Below are positions 1-8,624 of a stretch of DNA of 64,000 nt, one piece after another. Location of the stretch: NCBI GenBank assembly GCA_964368445.1, contig CAYJAY010000005.1, positions 39,970 through 103,969 on the forward strand, in the 5' to 3' direction. This DNA comes from CAYJAY01 sp964368445. Its GTDB lineage: Bacteria; Bacillota; Clostridia; Oscillospirales; Ruminococcaceae. A program made the position numbers and the translations under genes. Numbering within the stretch: position 1 is the stretch's first letter; every line of letters begins with the position of its first letter. A model generated the notes under the pieces. It ran no database searches, was not told the DNA's origin, and saw only the letters and a list, made by a program, of their open reading frames with translations.

Positions 1-789
1 CGGTATAAACAAAGCGGAAACTATATTTTCCGACATAACAGCCGAACGACAGGTAATTATGTCATAACCGTTTTGTAAGGCTTTTTTTCTAAGGCTTGCA
101 AGTATGGCGGACGAGACACCGCCATATCGGTCTGAAAAAACATACCGCGTTTGATAGTACTCGCTGTTAACTTTAGAATAGTCGACAAGGCCGTTTGGGG
201 TTACCGCCGATATGTAACGCATTTCTTCGCTAGGTTTTTTATCTTGTTGAAATGGTAGATGTTTAGAAACAATCTTTTCAACGAAGTCATAAAGCTTTTG
301 ATTGTCTATATATCGTATAGACGATTTAATCATATCGTCCGAAATAAGTCTTGTTGCGGAAACAAAGCGCGCGACACGTTCGTGATATTTCGCACATTCG
401 TTGAAATATGAGATGATCTCTTGTTTGTTTTGTTTTAAATAATCATTGTCCATAAAATCATAAAATGTTACAATGTTTTCACGAGCACCCGGATAACTTG
501 GTTTTTCATCATGTGGAGCGGTAGCATCTATTATCGCGAAGTTTTTTTCTCGACAGATAACCCCATCCAATGAGTTTGGGTCGGCGCTACAATGTATAAA
601 TTCTGTCGAAAGTCCTTTGTTCGCAATCTTTAACCCTACCTTTTTCATAAAGGTTGATTTTCCACAACCCGGCCCCGCTTTTATTAGCGAAGTGTTGTAA
701 TCGGTTTTTTCGTCACAAAGGTTTTTAAAAAGTGATATAAATCCATTAACGCTTTGTGTTCCCATAAAAAAATGATGTTTGTAACTCAA
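1..789 (-). CDS. PRK06851-type P-loop ATPase (partial, 3' end outside window)
   Basis: The reverse strand is open for 263 codons from 789 to the window edge, so the C-terminus is missing. A Walker A motif, GPGCGKST, lies near residue 40. It is followed by HCSADPNSLDGVI and DATAPH...YPGAR blocks, which I recognise from the PRK06851 family of clostridial ATPases. That family usually has two P-loop halves; only the first half and a spacer are visible. I chose the TTG at 789 because AGGTAGG lies a few bases upstream and the resulting N-terminus (SYKHHFF) resembles the family start. An internal ATG at 765 has no ribosome site. Function is unknown. The gene reads away from the parS site at 844. Confidence 0.75.
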   Translation of the reverse strand, partial: MSYKHHFFMGTQSVNGFISLFKNLCDEKTDYNTSLIKAGPGCGKSTFMKKVGLKIANKGLSTEFIHCSADPNSLDGVICREKNFAIIDATAPHDEKPSYPGARENIVTFYDFMDNDYLKQNKQEIISYFNECAKYHERVARFVSATRLISDDMIKSSIRYIDNQKLYDFVEKIVSKHLPFQQDKKPSEEMRYISAVTPNGLVDYSKVNSEYYQTRYVFSDRYGGVSSAILASLRKKALQNGYDIITCRSAVMSENIVSALFIP

Positions 790-843
790 ATCAACTACCT
801 ACCTTTTTTGTTTATGCTATAGAATATGATGATTTCAAAATAA

Positions 844-859
844 TGTTCCACGTGGAACA
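844..859. promoter_or_regulatory. parS: parS site 1
   Basis: A perfect 16-bp palindrome, TGTTCCACGTGGAACA, matches the bacterial parS centromere consensus bound by ParB. It lies 2.6 kb upstream of parA and is identical to the second copy at 3370-3385. Confidence 0.9.
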
Positions 860-864
860 GTTTT

Positions 865-1325
865 TAATTCGTAATTCGTAATTCGTAATTCGTAATTCGT
901 AATTCGTAATTTTGGTGTGGCTTACGCCACAATTTGAATGACAAGGGTTTGAAGATTTTTCGGTGGTTTGTGGTGGGGCGGGGCGATGTTGACGGAACGG
1001 TCAAGACCGTTTCCTACGGTTTGTATTTTGGGGGTTTGGTTTGAGACAACAACTGGCATGAATAACGGTGTAGGGAGCGACGCCGACTACGCAGTAGACG
1101 TTCTCGTCGCTCCACAAGGGTTACAGAATTGTTTCGGGAGGATGGTATTCTCCCCTACTATTTCGCAGTTGACGGCAAGAGCTATGCTCTGAGCAGAGCC
1201 CTTGCCTTACGGATTGGTTGTTGGGGTTTGGTTCGAGACGACCAAAGCGGACGACCACCGGTCGCCCCTACTGCAAGCAACTTAAGGAATTCTACAAGAA
1301 CATACTTTGTTGAATTATCCTAAAA
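865..1325. repeat. Mosaic repeat element with AATTCGT heptamers
   Basis: About six tandem copies of the 7-bp unit AATTCGT (865-911) lead into a hairpin (gtggcttacgccac). A module follows that contains a self-complementary ggtcaagacc segment and a gcaagagc...gctctgagcagagc segment. The stretch from about 905 to 1030 recurs in reverse complement at about 63765-63880. Open frames at 968-1192 and 1129-1323 lie wholly within repeat sequence and have no ribosome site, so I do not call them genes. Confidence 0.75.
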
Positions 1326-1328
1326 TTA

Positions 1329-1434
1329 CTCCTCCCGACGACCTTACGGTCGCCACCTCTCCTCATTGAGGAGGGCAAAGTTAGCCTCCCTCCGAGAGGG
1401 AGGTGGCAAAATCTTTGATTTTGCCGGAGGGAGC
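1329..1434 (+). repeat. Four-hairpin repeat, copy 1
   Basis: About 106 bp made of four consecutive hairpins: cgaccttacggtcg, cctcctcattgaggagg (near), cctccctccgagagggagg and gcaaaatctttgattttgc. A closely similar copy lies in inverted orientation at 22087-22190. No coding potential. Confidence 0.85.
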
Positions 1435-2200
1435 TCACGCAAGACAAGCTTTCCAATTCTAAAAATTCTCTTAAGTTGTTTGCAGTAAGGTCGCCACTAC
1501 AAACTCTATTGCGATTTTGTTGAGCTTTTTTAGCATATCTTTTTTTAACACCCTGAAGTAAACTATGTTTTATTTACCTGTCATATTGTTTTGGTGTAAA
1601 GTAATTTAATTTATCTAGTATTTTCAAAAGCTTTTTCTAATATAAATAATCCTCACCTACGGTGATGATTTAGGAAATACTCCTTGCCTCGCTTCACTTG
1701 GAATTTTGCACCGATGGTGCAAAAGCGAAGTATTTCTTGTATTTGAAGCTACATCTTATATAAATAATCTCCACAGATTTATCTTTTTAGAGAAATGTTT
1801 TTGTCAGGGGACAAGGGGGAGTTTCGATTCTCCCCCTTTGCCCCCCGACACCCCCCGAACCCCCCTCAACGATTTAGGGCGACACACGCCCTAAAAACCC
1901 GTTCCGCTTTTTGCGCTTTATAAGCTGTATACTGCAAAAAGCTTGCAATGGCGATACTCGCCATTTTGTTGTTCTTGTTTGACGGGAGGTATTCAATGCT
2001 TTTTTATTAATATGAACTTCATCTAATATAAACAATCCGCAGGATTATTTATATTAAGCTCCACCGCAGGTGGAGCTAATGCATCTTGACCAGCTCCGCC
2101 TTATGGCGGAGGTTGTGGTCGGTCGGTTTAAAATACGTATTGAAGACGCCATGTCCATCGGGCGGAGAAATAAATCGTATTAAAAAATAAATCAATAATC
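1435..2200. repeat. Hairpin-rich intergenic stretch
   Basis: No gene is visible. The stretch holds a run of short perfect hairpins: 1704-1724 (loop gat), 1873-1895 (9-bp stem), 1947-1965 (8-bp stem, loop tac) and 2057-2077 (9-bp stem, loop gca). A gggggag...ctccccc hairpin lies near 1815-1840. A poly-C-rich segment follows at about 1838-1868. The spacing and the 3-5 base loops resemble the hairpins in the heptamer elements elsewhere in the window. Confidence 0.6.
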
Positions 2201-2212
2201 GGAGGTAGTAAA

Positions 2213-3043
2213 ATGAAGACGATAGTTATAACCGGAGGAAATAGTGGAATAGGGTATCAAAGTTGTTTGCAGCTTGCCAAATTAGGTCATAAAATAATTA
2301 TGATTTGTAGAAATGAAAACAAAGCAAGTGTGGCCTGTGAAAAAATTAAAAAAGCTACAAACAACGATAATGTTAAATATTTAATTGCAGACTTGTCAAG
2401 CATCTCTGACGTTAAAAAAACGGCGGATGAATTGATTAATACAGTTGAAAAAATTGATGTGTTAATAAATAATGCCGCTGACTTTGATCTATCTAACAAG
2501 CAAGCAAGGTTTAATTCTGAACGACTTGAAAAACAGTTTGCCACAAATGTTTTAGCTCCTTTTATTTTGTGTAAAAAATTGATGCCAATAATTCAAAAAT
2601 CAAAAGGGAAAATCATAAATATTGCAACAAAAGGACTTATGGCTTATCCAAATTTAAAATTAGATTTTGAAAATTTGAACTCAGAAAAGAGCTATAGAGC
2701 CGATAAAACATACTATCAAAACAAGTTAGCACTTTTAATGTTTTCTATGTTTATGAAACAAAAATATAGCGATGTTACTTTTCATGCCGTTAGAGTAACC
2801 AATGTAAAAATTGATATAACTAGATATTCCAACATTAGTAGTTTTCTAAAATTAATGTATAAAATTAAAGCACATTTTTCTATTTCGCCGGAAATCATGG
2901 CAAAAACTTATGTGTCTCTTTCGATTAATGCTTACGATGGATTTCTATATGATGAGAATTTAAAACAAGTTAAAGCTAATAGATCTGTTTATGATAAAGA
3001 AAATCAAAAAAAATTATACGAAATTTTAATGTCATATATTTAA
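2213..3043 (+). CDS. Short-chain dehydrogenase/reductase (SDR), retinol-dehydrogenase-like
   Basis: A 276-residue classical SDR. The nucleotide-binding TGGNSGIG motif is at about residues 7-14, NNAA at about 86-89 and the catalytic YxxxK (YYQNK) at about 176. The substrate is unknown. The strand that normally carries the catalytic Ser (VNVSS) reads INIATKG here, so a Thr would have to replace it. The start is supported by GGAGG 7 bases upstream. The gene is visibly more AT-rich than the parA-serS block downstream and stands alone between repeats and the parA leader, which fits a horizontally acquired gene. Confidence 0.8.
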   Translation: MKTIVITGGNSGIGYQSCLQLAKLGHKIIMICRNENKASVACEKIKKATNNDNVKYLIADLSSISDVKKTADELINTVEKIDVLINNAADFDLSNKQARFNSERLEKQFATNVLAPFILCKKLMPIIQKSKGKIINIATKGLMAYPNLKLDFENLNSEKSYRADKTYYQNKLALLMFSMFMKQKYSDVTFHAVRVTNVKIDITRYSNISSFLKLMYKIKAHFSISPEIMAKTYVSLSINAYDGFLYDENLKQVKANRSVYDKENQKKLYEILMSYI

Positions 3044-3264
3044 TTGAAGTTTGCTGGACAAGTTAAAGACGACTTTTCCTAATTTCCCATTATCCTACCA
3101 CACCACAACATCTTGTATACCCTATTTTTAGAACCACAAATTTTAAAAAATAAATACAAAATCTTCTTAAAAGATGTGTTTTTTGCATTTACAACGACAT
3201 GTTTTTTATGTATTATAATATTAAGCAAAAAATGCGTTAAAAATTATTGAAAAGCGGCGGCGAA

Positions 3265-3347
3265 AAGCTGCTGATTTTTTAAGCTGTTTTTAACGATACA
3301 AGCCACCAACGTTTGTTTTTTAATGGGTAGCAGCTTGTAGTGGCTTG
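3265..3347 (+). other. Interleaved inverted repeats in the parA leader (possible pseudoknot)
   Basis: Four 8-base segments occur in the order A-B-A'-B'. AAGCTGCT (3265-3272) pairs with AGCAGCTT (3329-3336), and CAAGCCAC (3299-3306) pairs with GTGGCTTG (3340-3347). Interleaving of this kind would form an H-type pseudoknot if transcribed. It lies between the SDR gene and parS site 2. No known riboswitch class was recognised. Confidence 0.3.
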
Positions 3348-3369
3348 AACTTAACAAGGTGTTTTGAAT

Positions 3370-3385
3370 TGTTCCACGTGGAACA
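3370..3385. promoter_or_regulatory. parS: parS site 2
   Basis: A second perfect TGTTCCACGTGGAACA palindrome, 55 bp before the parA ribosome site. ParB bound here could both nucleate the segregation complex and affect parAB transcription; the latter is inference. Confidence 0.9.
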
Positions 3386-3439
3386 TATTCAAAATAACTA
3401 GAGAACTTACTTTAAAATATAATTATGGAGGTTTATATC

Positions 3440-4213
3440 TTGGGAAAGATTATAACAATCGCTAATCAAAAAGGCGGTGTCGGCAAAACCACAACTTCGG
3501 TTAATCTTGCGGCGGCTTTGGGCGCGCTTGGAATGAAGGTTTTGCTTGTCGACATCGACCCACAAGGAAACGCCACGAGTGGTACCGGCATAAACAAAAG
3601 GGCGTTGCGCGCGTCGTCGTACGACATTATAATGAGCAACCGCCACATCGACGAAACGATTCAGCAGACCGCCTGTCCAAACCTTTGGATAATTCCGTCT
3701 CAGATAGACCTAGCCGGCGCAGAGCTTGAACTTGTTTCGCTTGAGAGAAGAGAATATAAATTGAGAGAAGCTCTCTTAACAAAAAAACGTGATTTTGATT
3801 ATATAATAATCGATTGTCCCCCCTCGCTTGGTCTTTTGACGCTTAACGGATTAAACGCGTGTGATTCTATTTTAATTCCAATCCAAAGCGAATATTATGC
3901 GCTTGAAGGTTTGTCGCAACTTATGACGACTATTCGCCAGATAAAAAGGCTGTACAATCCCAACGTCGAGATCGAGGGAGTTTTGCTCACGATGCACGAC
4001 GCGCGTCTTTCGCTTACTATCCAGGTTATGGAGGAGGTCAAACGCTTTTTCCCGCAAAAAGTTTTTGCAACAACGATACCGCGCAACGTTCGTCTTTCGG
4101 AAGCTCCAAGCTATGGCAAACCGATTAAATATTACGACAGTTCTTCAAAAGGCGCGGAGGCATACGACAATCTCGCGGCAGAGATAATCGAACTAAACAG
4201 TTTAAACAACTAG
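3440..4213 (+). CDS. parA: Chromosome-partitioning ATPase ParA (Soj)
   Basis: A 257-residue deviant Walker-type ATPase. The KGGVGKTT motif is at about residues 11-18, the DIDPQGNAT block at about 39-47, and DCPPSLG near residue 118. ParA works with ParB bound at parS to segregate or position the origin region, and in Bacillota it also affects initiation through DnaA. I chose the TTG at 3440 rather than the ATG at 3425. GGAGG (3427-3431) then sits 8 bases upstream, and the protein begins GKIITIANQKGG, as family members do. parB follows 39 bp downstream. Confidence 0.95.
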   Translation: MGKIITIANQKGGVGKTTTSVNLAAALGALGMKVLLVDIDPQGNATSGTGINKRALRASSYDIIMSNRHIDETIQQTACPNLWIIPSQIDLAGAELELVSLERREYKLREALLTKKRDFDYIIIDCPPSLGLLTLNGLNACDSILIPIQSEYYALEGLSQLMTTIRQIKRLYNPNVEIEGVLLTMHDARLSLTIQVMEEVKRFFPQKVFATTIPRNVRLSEAPSYGKPIKYYDSSSKGAEAYDNLAAEIIELNSLNN

Positions 4214-4252
4214 TAAACAACACATTATATATAAAGGTGAAGATAAAAATAT

Positions 4253-5107
4253 ATGTCAGTTAACAGATTAGGCAAAGGGCTTGATGCCTTATTTTTAGAC
4301 AGCGCGACAGATGTCGGCAATTCAGACCAGATAGCGATTATGGACATATCGCCCGACCGCGATCAACCGAGAACGGTGTTCGAGACCGAAGCTTTACAGG
4401 AACTTTCCGATTCAATTCGTGACCATGGAGTGTTGCAACCGATTTTGGTAAGACCTATTGCGGACGGTGGATACAGAATAGTTGCAGGCGAACGCCGTTG
4501 GCGCGCCGCACAGCTCGCAGGGCTCACAACTATTCCGGCAATAGTCAAGACGTTGTCCGACACCGATGCAATGGTTATAGCTCTTATAGAAAATCTACAG
4601 CGCGAAGACCTCAACCCGGTTGAGGAGGCTTTGGGATATAAACGTCTCATGGAAACATGTAACCTAACACAAGAACAAGCGGCGGTTCATGTCGGGAAAT
4701 CTCGCCCGACCGTTGCAAATGCGCTTCGGCTTCTCGCCCTTCCAAAAGAGGTTTTGGACATGGTAAGTAACGGAGCATTGACGACAGGACATGCAAAGGC
4801 GGTTCTTTCGGCGCCCGAACAAGAGATGATAACGCTTGCAAACGAAATTGTTTCGCGAAGCCTTTCGGTTCGCGAGGCGGAAAAACTTTGTTCCTCTGTT
4901 AAAAACGAGAAAAAAATCCCCCCCTCCCCACAAGAGTTTGTGCAAGACCCAACCGCAAAAGAGGTTGAACTTTCTTTGGGTCAAGAACTCGGCGTCGAAG
5001 TCAGGGTTAAATACAACGACGGAAGAGGAACTCTTTCGCTTGATTTCTATTCAAAAGAACAGCTTTTTGAATATGCAAACAAACTTGGAAAGACATTAGA
5101 AGGTTAA
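4253..5107 (+). CDS. parB: Chromosome-partitioning protein ParB (Spo0J)
   Basis: A 284-residue parS-binding CTPase-type partition protein. The N-terminal ParB/Srx domain carries the GERRWRAAQLAG and ENLQREDLNPVEEA boxes (about residues 80-130). A helix-turn-helix follows (TQEQAAVHVGKSRPTVANALRL, cut here only for description) and then a C-terminal dimerisation region. It follows parA in the same operon, and two matching parS sites lie just upstream. Ribosome site AAAGGTGA. The length is normal for Spo0J. Confidence 0.95.
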   Translation: MSVNRLGKGLDALFLDSATDVGNSDQIAIMDISPDRDQPRTVFETEALQELSDSIRDHGVLQPILVRPIADGGYRIVAGERRWRAAQLAGLTTIPAIVKTLSDTDAMVIALIENLQREDLNPVEEALGYKRLMETCNLTQEQAAVHVGKSRPTVANALRLLALPKEVLDMVSNGALTTGHAKAVLSAPEQEMITLANEIVSRSLSVREAEKLCSSVKNEKKIPPSPQEFVQDPTAKEVELSLGQELGVEVRVKYNDGRGTLSLDFYSKEQLFEYANKLGKTLEG

Positions 5108-5123
5108 AAACAAGGAGATAAAC

Positions 5124-6401
5124 ATGCTTGATATAAAACGAATAAGGGAAAATCCCGATGAGATAAAAAACAGCCTTTCGTTTCGCGCGAAAGATTACGG
5201 AAAAGAAATCGACGCGTTAATAGAACTTGACGCAAAACGCCGCGAGCTTCTAGTTCAAGTCGACGAGATGAAAGCGAAACAAAACGCCGCAAGTAAAAAG
5301 ATACCGATGTTAAAAAAAGAAGGCAAAAGCACCGACGACATAATGTCCGAGATGAAAGAGATATCGGAACAAATCAAAGTTAAATCGGAACAGTTAACCG
5401 AGGTTGAAAACCAATCGGAAGATATTATTCTATCGGTTCCAAACACCCCCCACCCTTCTGTTCCAAGCGGAGCGGACAGCGAACAAAACGTAGAGCAAAG
5501 AAAATGGGGCGAGCCAAAACAGTTTGAGTTTGAACCAAAAGCACATTGGGACATCGGCGCAAATCTCGATATTCTCGACCCGGAAAGAGCCGCCAAAGTT
5601 ACAGGTGCACGTTTTCATTTTTACAAAGGTTTAGGCGCGCGTCTTGAAAGAGCGGTGTTTAATTTCTATCTCGATTTACACAGCACAAAACATGGCTACA
5701 CCGAAATCTTTCCGCCGTTTATGGCAAACCGCGATTCGATGCGCGGCACGGGACAACTTCCGAAGTTTGAAGAAGACATGTTCAAGCTTGAGGGACACGA
5801 ATATTTTCTAATCCCAACCGCAGAAGTTCCGGTTACAAACCTACATCGCGACGAGATTTTAGACGCAAAAGATCTGCCCAAAAAGTTTTGTGCATACAGC
5901 GCATGTTTCAGGGCGGAAGCCGGAAGCGCCGGACGCGACACGAGGGGTCTTATACGTCAACACCAGTTTAACAAGGTTGAGCTTGTAAAACTTTCGACAG
6001 CCGAAACGAGTTATGACGAACTCGAAAGCCTAACCAACGACGCGGAAAAGGCGTTGCAACTTCTCGGACTTCCACACAGAGTTGTGTTGCTTTGTGGCGG
6101 AGACATGGGATTTTCCGGAGCAAAGACGTATGACATCGAGGTGTGGTTGCCAAGCTATGGGCGTTATGCCGAGATCTCGAGTTGCACAAACTTCGAGGAT
6201 TTCCAAGCAAGGCGCATGAACATTCGCTACCGCGAGGCACAAGGCGAGAAACCAAAATTTGTCCATACCCTGAACGGCTCGGGGCTTGCTGTTGGAAGAA
6301 CGGTTGCGGCGATACTTGAAAACTATCAAAACAGCGATGGCTCGGTTACCGTTCCGGAAGTTCTTCGCCCATACATGTGTGGCGCCGAAGTCATTAAATA
6401 A
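5124..6401 (+). CDS. serS: Seryl-tRNA synthetase
   Basis: A 425-residue class II aminoacyl-tRNA synthetase that charges tRNA-Ser. The N-terminal antiparallel coiled-coil arm spans about residues 25-105. Motif 2 reads FRAEAGSAGRDTRGLIRQHQ near residue 265 and motif 3 reads NGSGLAVGRT near residue 385. It starts 16 bp after parB with AAGGAG as ribosome site, so it is probably cotranscribed. The parA-parB-serS neighbourhood is familiar from clostridial origin regions. Confidence 0.97.
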   Translation: MLDIKRIRENPDEIKNSLSFRAKDYGKEIDALIELDAKRRELLVQVDEMKAKQNAASKKIPMLKKEGKSTDDIMSEMKEISEQIKVKSEQLTEVENQSEDIILSVPNTPHPSVPSGADSEQNVEQRKWGEPKQFEFEPKAHWDIGANLDILDPERAAKVTGARFHFYKGLGARLERAVFNFYLDLHSTKHGYTEIFPPFMANRDSMRGTGQLPKFEEDMFKLEGHEYFLIPTAEVPVTNLHRDEILDAKDLPKKFCAYSACFRAEAGSAGRDTRGLIRQHQFNKVELVKLSTAETSYDELESLTNDAEKALQLLGLPHRVVLLCGGDMGFSGAKTYDIEVWLPSYGRYAEISSCTNFEDFQARRMNIRYREAQGEKPKFVHTLNGSGLAVGRTVAAILENYQNSDGSVTVPEVLRPYMCGAEVIK

Positions 6402-6415
6402 CCAAAGGTAACCAG

Positions 6416-7633
6416 ATGTCAGATTTAAACAATCAACAGCAAAATAACAATTCTTTTAAAAAATCTATAGTACAGTTTGTTAAAAATACAGTTAAAGTTT
6501 TTATGTTAACCGTTCCGGTGCTTGTGTTAATTGTTTATATAAACTACACAGTAGACCCCTCGTCGCTTTACAAACTTTCACGCGAGGACAGCGACGAGAT
6601 AACGGCGGTCGACATAATGATGACGGGGCAAAACGCAACCAATATCGGAAGTTGTAACGAACGTTTGGTTCGTCGCGAATATCTCAACCGCATGACACAA
6701 CCGGCGCAGTCAATTGCGCTTGGCAGCAGTAGGGGCGCAATTGTGGACAGCGACATGCTTGGAGAACAATCGTTCTTCAACTTTTCGGTGGTTGGCGCGA
6801 CTATAGAAGATTTCATAGGCTACTATGGTTTGCTTCACCAAAACGATCTTTTACCAAACAAAGTCTATTTTGTTGTAGACCCATGGATATTAAACGACAA
6901 CTACAACGGAAACGGACAGGACAGGTATAAAGAAGCGGTGGGCGACGGGTATTACTATTACATGACCGAAGTTTTAAACAAAGAGGTAGATCCGAAAGTT
7001 GCCGAGATTGGCGCGCTTTACAAACCGTTTTCTGAACAAAAACAAAGCATATTGTCGCTTGGCAAAGATAAGCTTTTAAATCTGTTTTCGATAACATATT
7101 TTCAAGGATCGTTGTATTCCGTTTTAAACGACAAGGAAGCACAACTAAACGCAATTTACACTGTCGAGCCAACCGATAACAAGTTTGAGTACAGCGATAT
7201 TATTCGTTTTGACGGAAGTTATTCATACCCCGAGGGTTACCGAGAGGTTACGACAAACGAGAAAACCGTTCGAGCAATGGCGTCGTTGCCTGAAAGCGTT
7301 TTGGGTCTTGAAGATTTTGACGAGATAAACGGCGAAAACAACAAGTTGCTCAGGGAGTTTGTCGGGTCGATTCGCGACAGCGGAGTAGAGGTGGAGTTTT
7401 TGTTATTACCGATTTCCACCGTTATTTATGAGCACATGGAACAAAATTATGACAGATATCACAATTTCTTTTTAAGCGAAGAAACTATTCGCGATATAGC
7501 AAACGAGTATGGCTGTTCCGTGGTTGGAAGCTATAACCCGTATGAATTCGGTTTTGACATGAGTTCTTTCTATGACGGATATCACCCAACAAGCGAATCT
7601 GTCGCGTATATTTTAAGGCAGTCTACTGTCTAA
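6416..7633 (+). CDS. Membrane-anchored SGNH-hydrolase-like protein
   Basis: 405 residues. A cytoplasmic N-terminus rich in N/Q is followed by one membrane segment (about 26-44) and a large extracytoplasmic domain. A GSSRG block (about 103-107) could hold the nucleophile Ser. A conserved-looking NFSVVGAT stretch follows, and DGYH (Asp387, His390) near the C-terminus fits the Asp-x-x-His of SGNH/AlgX-DltD-type folds. Role unknown; modification of an envelope glycan or polymer is a guess. It sits 15 bp after serS and before an acyltransferase gene. Confidence 0.5.
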   Translation: MSDLNNQQQNNNSFKKSIVQFVKNTVKVFMLTVPVLVLIVYINYTVDPSSLYKLSREDSDEITAVDIMMTGQNATNIGSCNERLVRREYLNRMTQPAQSIALGSSRGAIVDSDMLGEQSFFNFSVVGATIEDFIGYYGLLHQNDLLPNKVYFVVDPWILNDNYNGNGQDRYKEAVGDGYYYYMTEVLNKEVDPKVAEIGALYKPFSEQKQSILSLGKDKLLNLFSITYFQGSLYSVLNDKEAQLNAIYTVEPTDNKFEYSDIIRFDGSYSYPEGYREVTTNEKTVRAMASLPESVLGLEDFDEINGENNKLLREFVGSIRDSGVEVEFLLLPISTVIYEHMEQNYDRYHNFFLSEETIRDIANEYGCSVVGSYNPYEFGFDMSSFYDGYHPTSESVAYILRQSTV

Positions 7634-7667
7634 CAAAAAACATCACATTTGAAAGGCTCTTTTATTT

Positions 7668-8405
7668 ATGTTCACAGCTATTAAAACGCTATTTTGGTTT
7701 GCGTATTTTTGGATTTTCTTAATTTTAAGCATACCTTTTTTGTTTGTTGCGGATATTATAAAGGCTTTGGGTAAAGACGAAAGTTATAAAAAATTGGTTA
7801 TTGCCGTGACACGTTTGTGGACAAACAGCCTGCTTTTGATTGCCGGAGTTAAGGTTAAGACAAAAAATATACACAACGTTCCGAAGGACAAGGCGGTTTT
7901 ATACATACTTAACCATCAAGGAAACTTCGACATTCCAATCTCGATATCATATCTTCCGGGATACATCGCGCTTGTTTCAAAAAAAGAGATTGGCAAACTT
8001 CCTCTTGTTTCGTCGTGGATGAAACGTCTAAGATGTGTTTTAATCGACCGCGACGATCCACGTCAATCGCTCAAGATGCTTTACAAAGCGGGCGAAAGCA
8101 TTGCCGAGGGTTATTCGGTCGTTGTTTTCCCCGAGGGAACGCGAAGCGACAGCACAGAAGTTGGCGAGTTCAAAGCCGGGGCGTTTCGCCTTGCGCAAAA
8201 GGCCAACTGTACTATTGTTCCGGTTGCTATCGAGGGGACGTATAACATCATGCAAAAACGTTCGGTTTTGATACATTGTGCCGACGTTACGCTTAATTTT
8301 TGTAAACCTATCGACGTTGCGACACTTACAAAAGAACAAAAATCTAACCTACATGAAACGGTGCGCGAAGTTATTATTAAAGCGAAACAAGAGTCTGTTT
8401 TATAG
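7668..8405 (+). CDS. plsC: 1-acyl-sn-glycerol-3-phosphate acyltransferase
   Basis: A 245-residue PlsC-family enzyme that acylates lysophosphatidic acid to phosphatidic acid at the membrane. The N-terminal hydrophobic segment (about 4-30) is followed by the catalytic HX4D motif in NHQGNFD (about 81-87) and the phosphate-binding FPEGTRS motif (about 153-159). The length is normal for the family. It lies 35 bp after the SGNH-like gene, in the same direction. Confidence 0.9.
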   Translation: MFTAIKTLFWFAYFWIFLILSIPFLFVADIIKALGKDESYKKLVIAVTRLWTNSLLLIAGVKVKTKNIHNVPKDKAVLYILNHQGNFDIPISISYLPGYIALVSKKEIGKLPLVSSWMKRLRCVLIDRDDPRQSLKMLYKAGESIAEGYSVVVFPEGTRSDSTEVGEFKAGAFRLAQKANCTIVPVAIEGTYNIMQKRSVLIHCADVTLNFCKPIDVATLTKEQKSNLHETVREVIIKAKQESVL

Positions 8406-8432
8406 TTTGGCAAATTTACACAGAGGAGTAAA

Positions 8433-8564
8433 ATGAAAAAGTATTTGGCAATATTTGTAGCGGGACTTATTACCTATTGGATTATTGGCGGATTATTCAT
8501 ATTTTTCACTGACTATTCTCCGGGAGAGCTTATAGCTTTATTCCTTGAAACAGTCTTTGGATAA
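8433..8564 (+). CDS. 43-residue membrane protein
   Basis: A short frame starts at ATG 8433, 5 bases after GAGGAG. It reads MKKYLAIFVAGLITYWIIGG and then a second hydrophobic stretch (LFIFFTD), a short loop SPGEL and IALFLETVFG. It is predicted to be a single- or double-pass membrane peptide. The good ribosome site, tight fit between plsC and the aldolase gene, and membrane-like composition support a real gene. No family recognised. Confidence 0.6.
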   Translation: MKKYLAIFVAGLITYWIIGGLFIFFTDYSPGELIALFLETVFG

Positions 8565-8624
8565 ATCGTATTACAAGCATAAATCTTATGATTACTTAAA
8601 TTACTATATTGAAGGAAAACTGCT

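Noticed and set aside
865..911. Tandem repeats that could suggest a CRISPR array
   Set aside because: The unit is 7 bp with no spacers, and no cas gene is present anywhere in the window.
968..1323. Two overlapping frames of 64-74 codons
   Set aside because: They lie in repeat sequence whose copies elsewhere are not open in the same frame.
1706..1894. 62-codon frame with proline-rich C-terminus
   Set aside because: It runs through hairpins and a poly-C segment and has no ribosome site.
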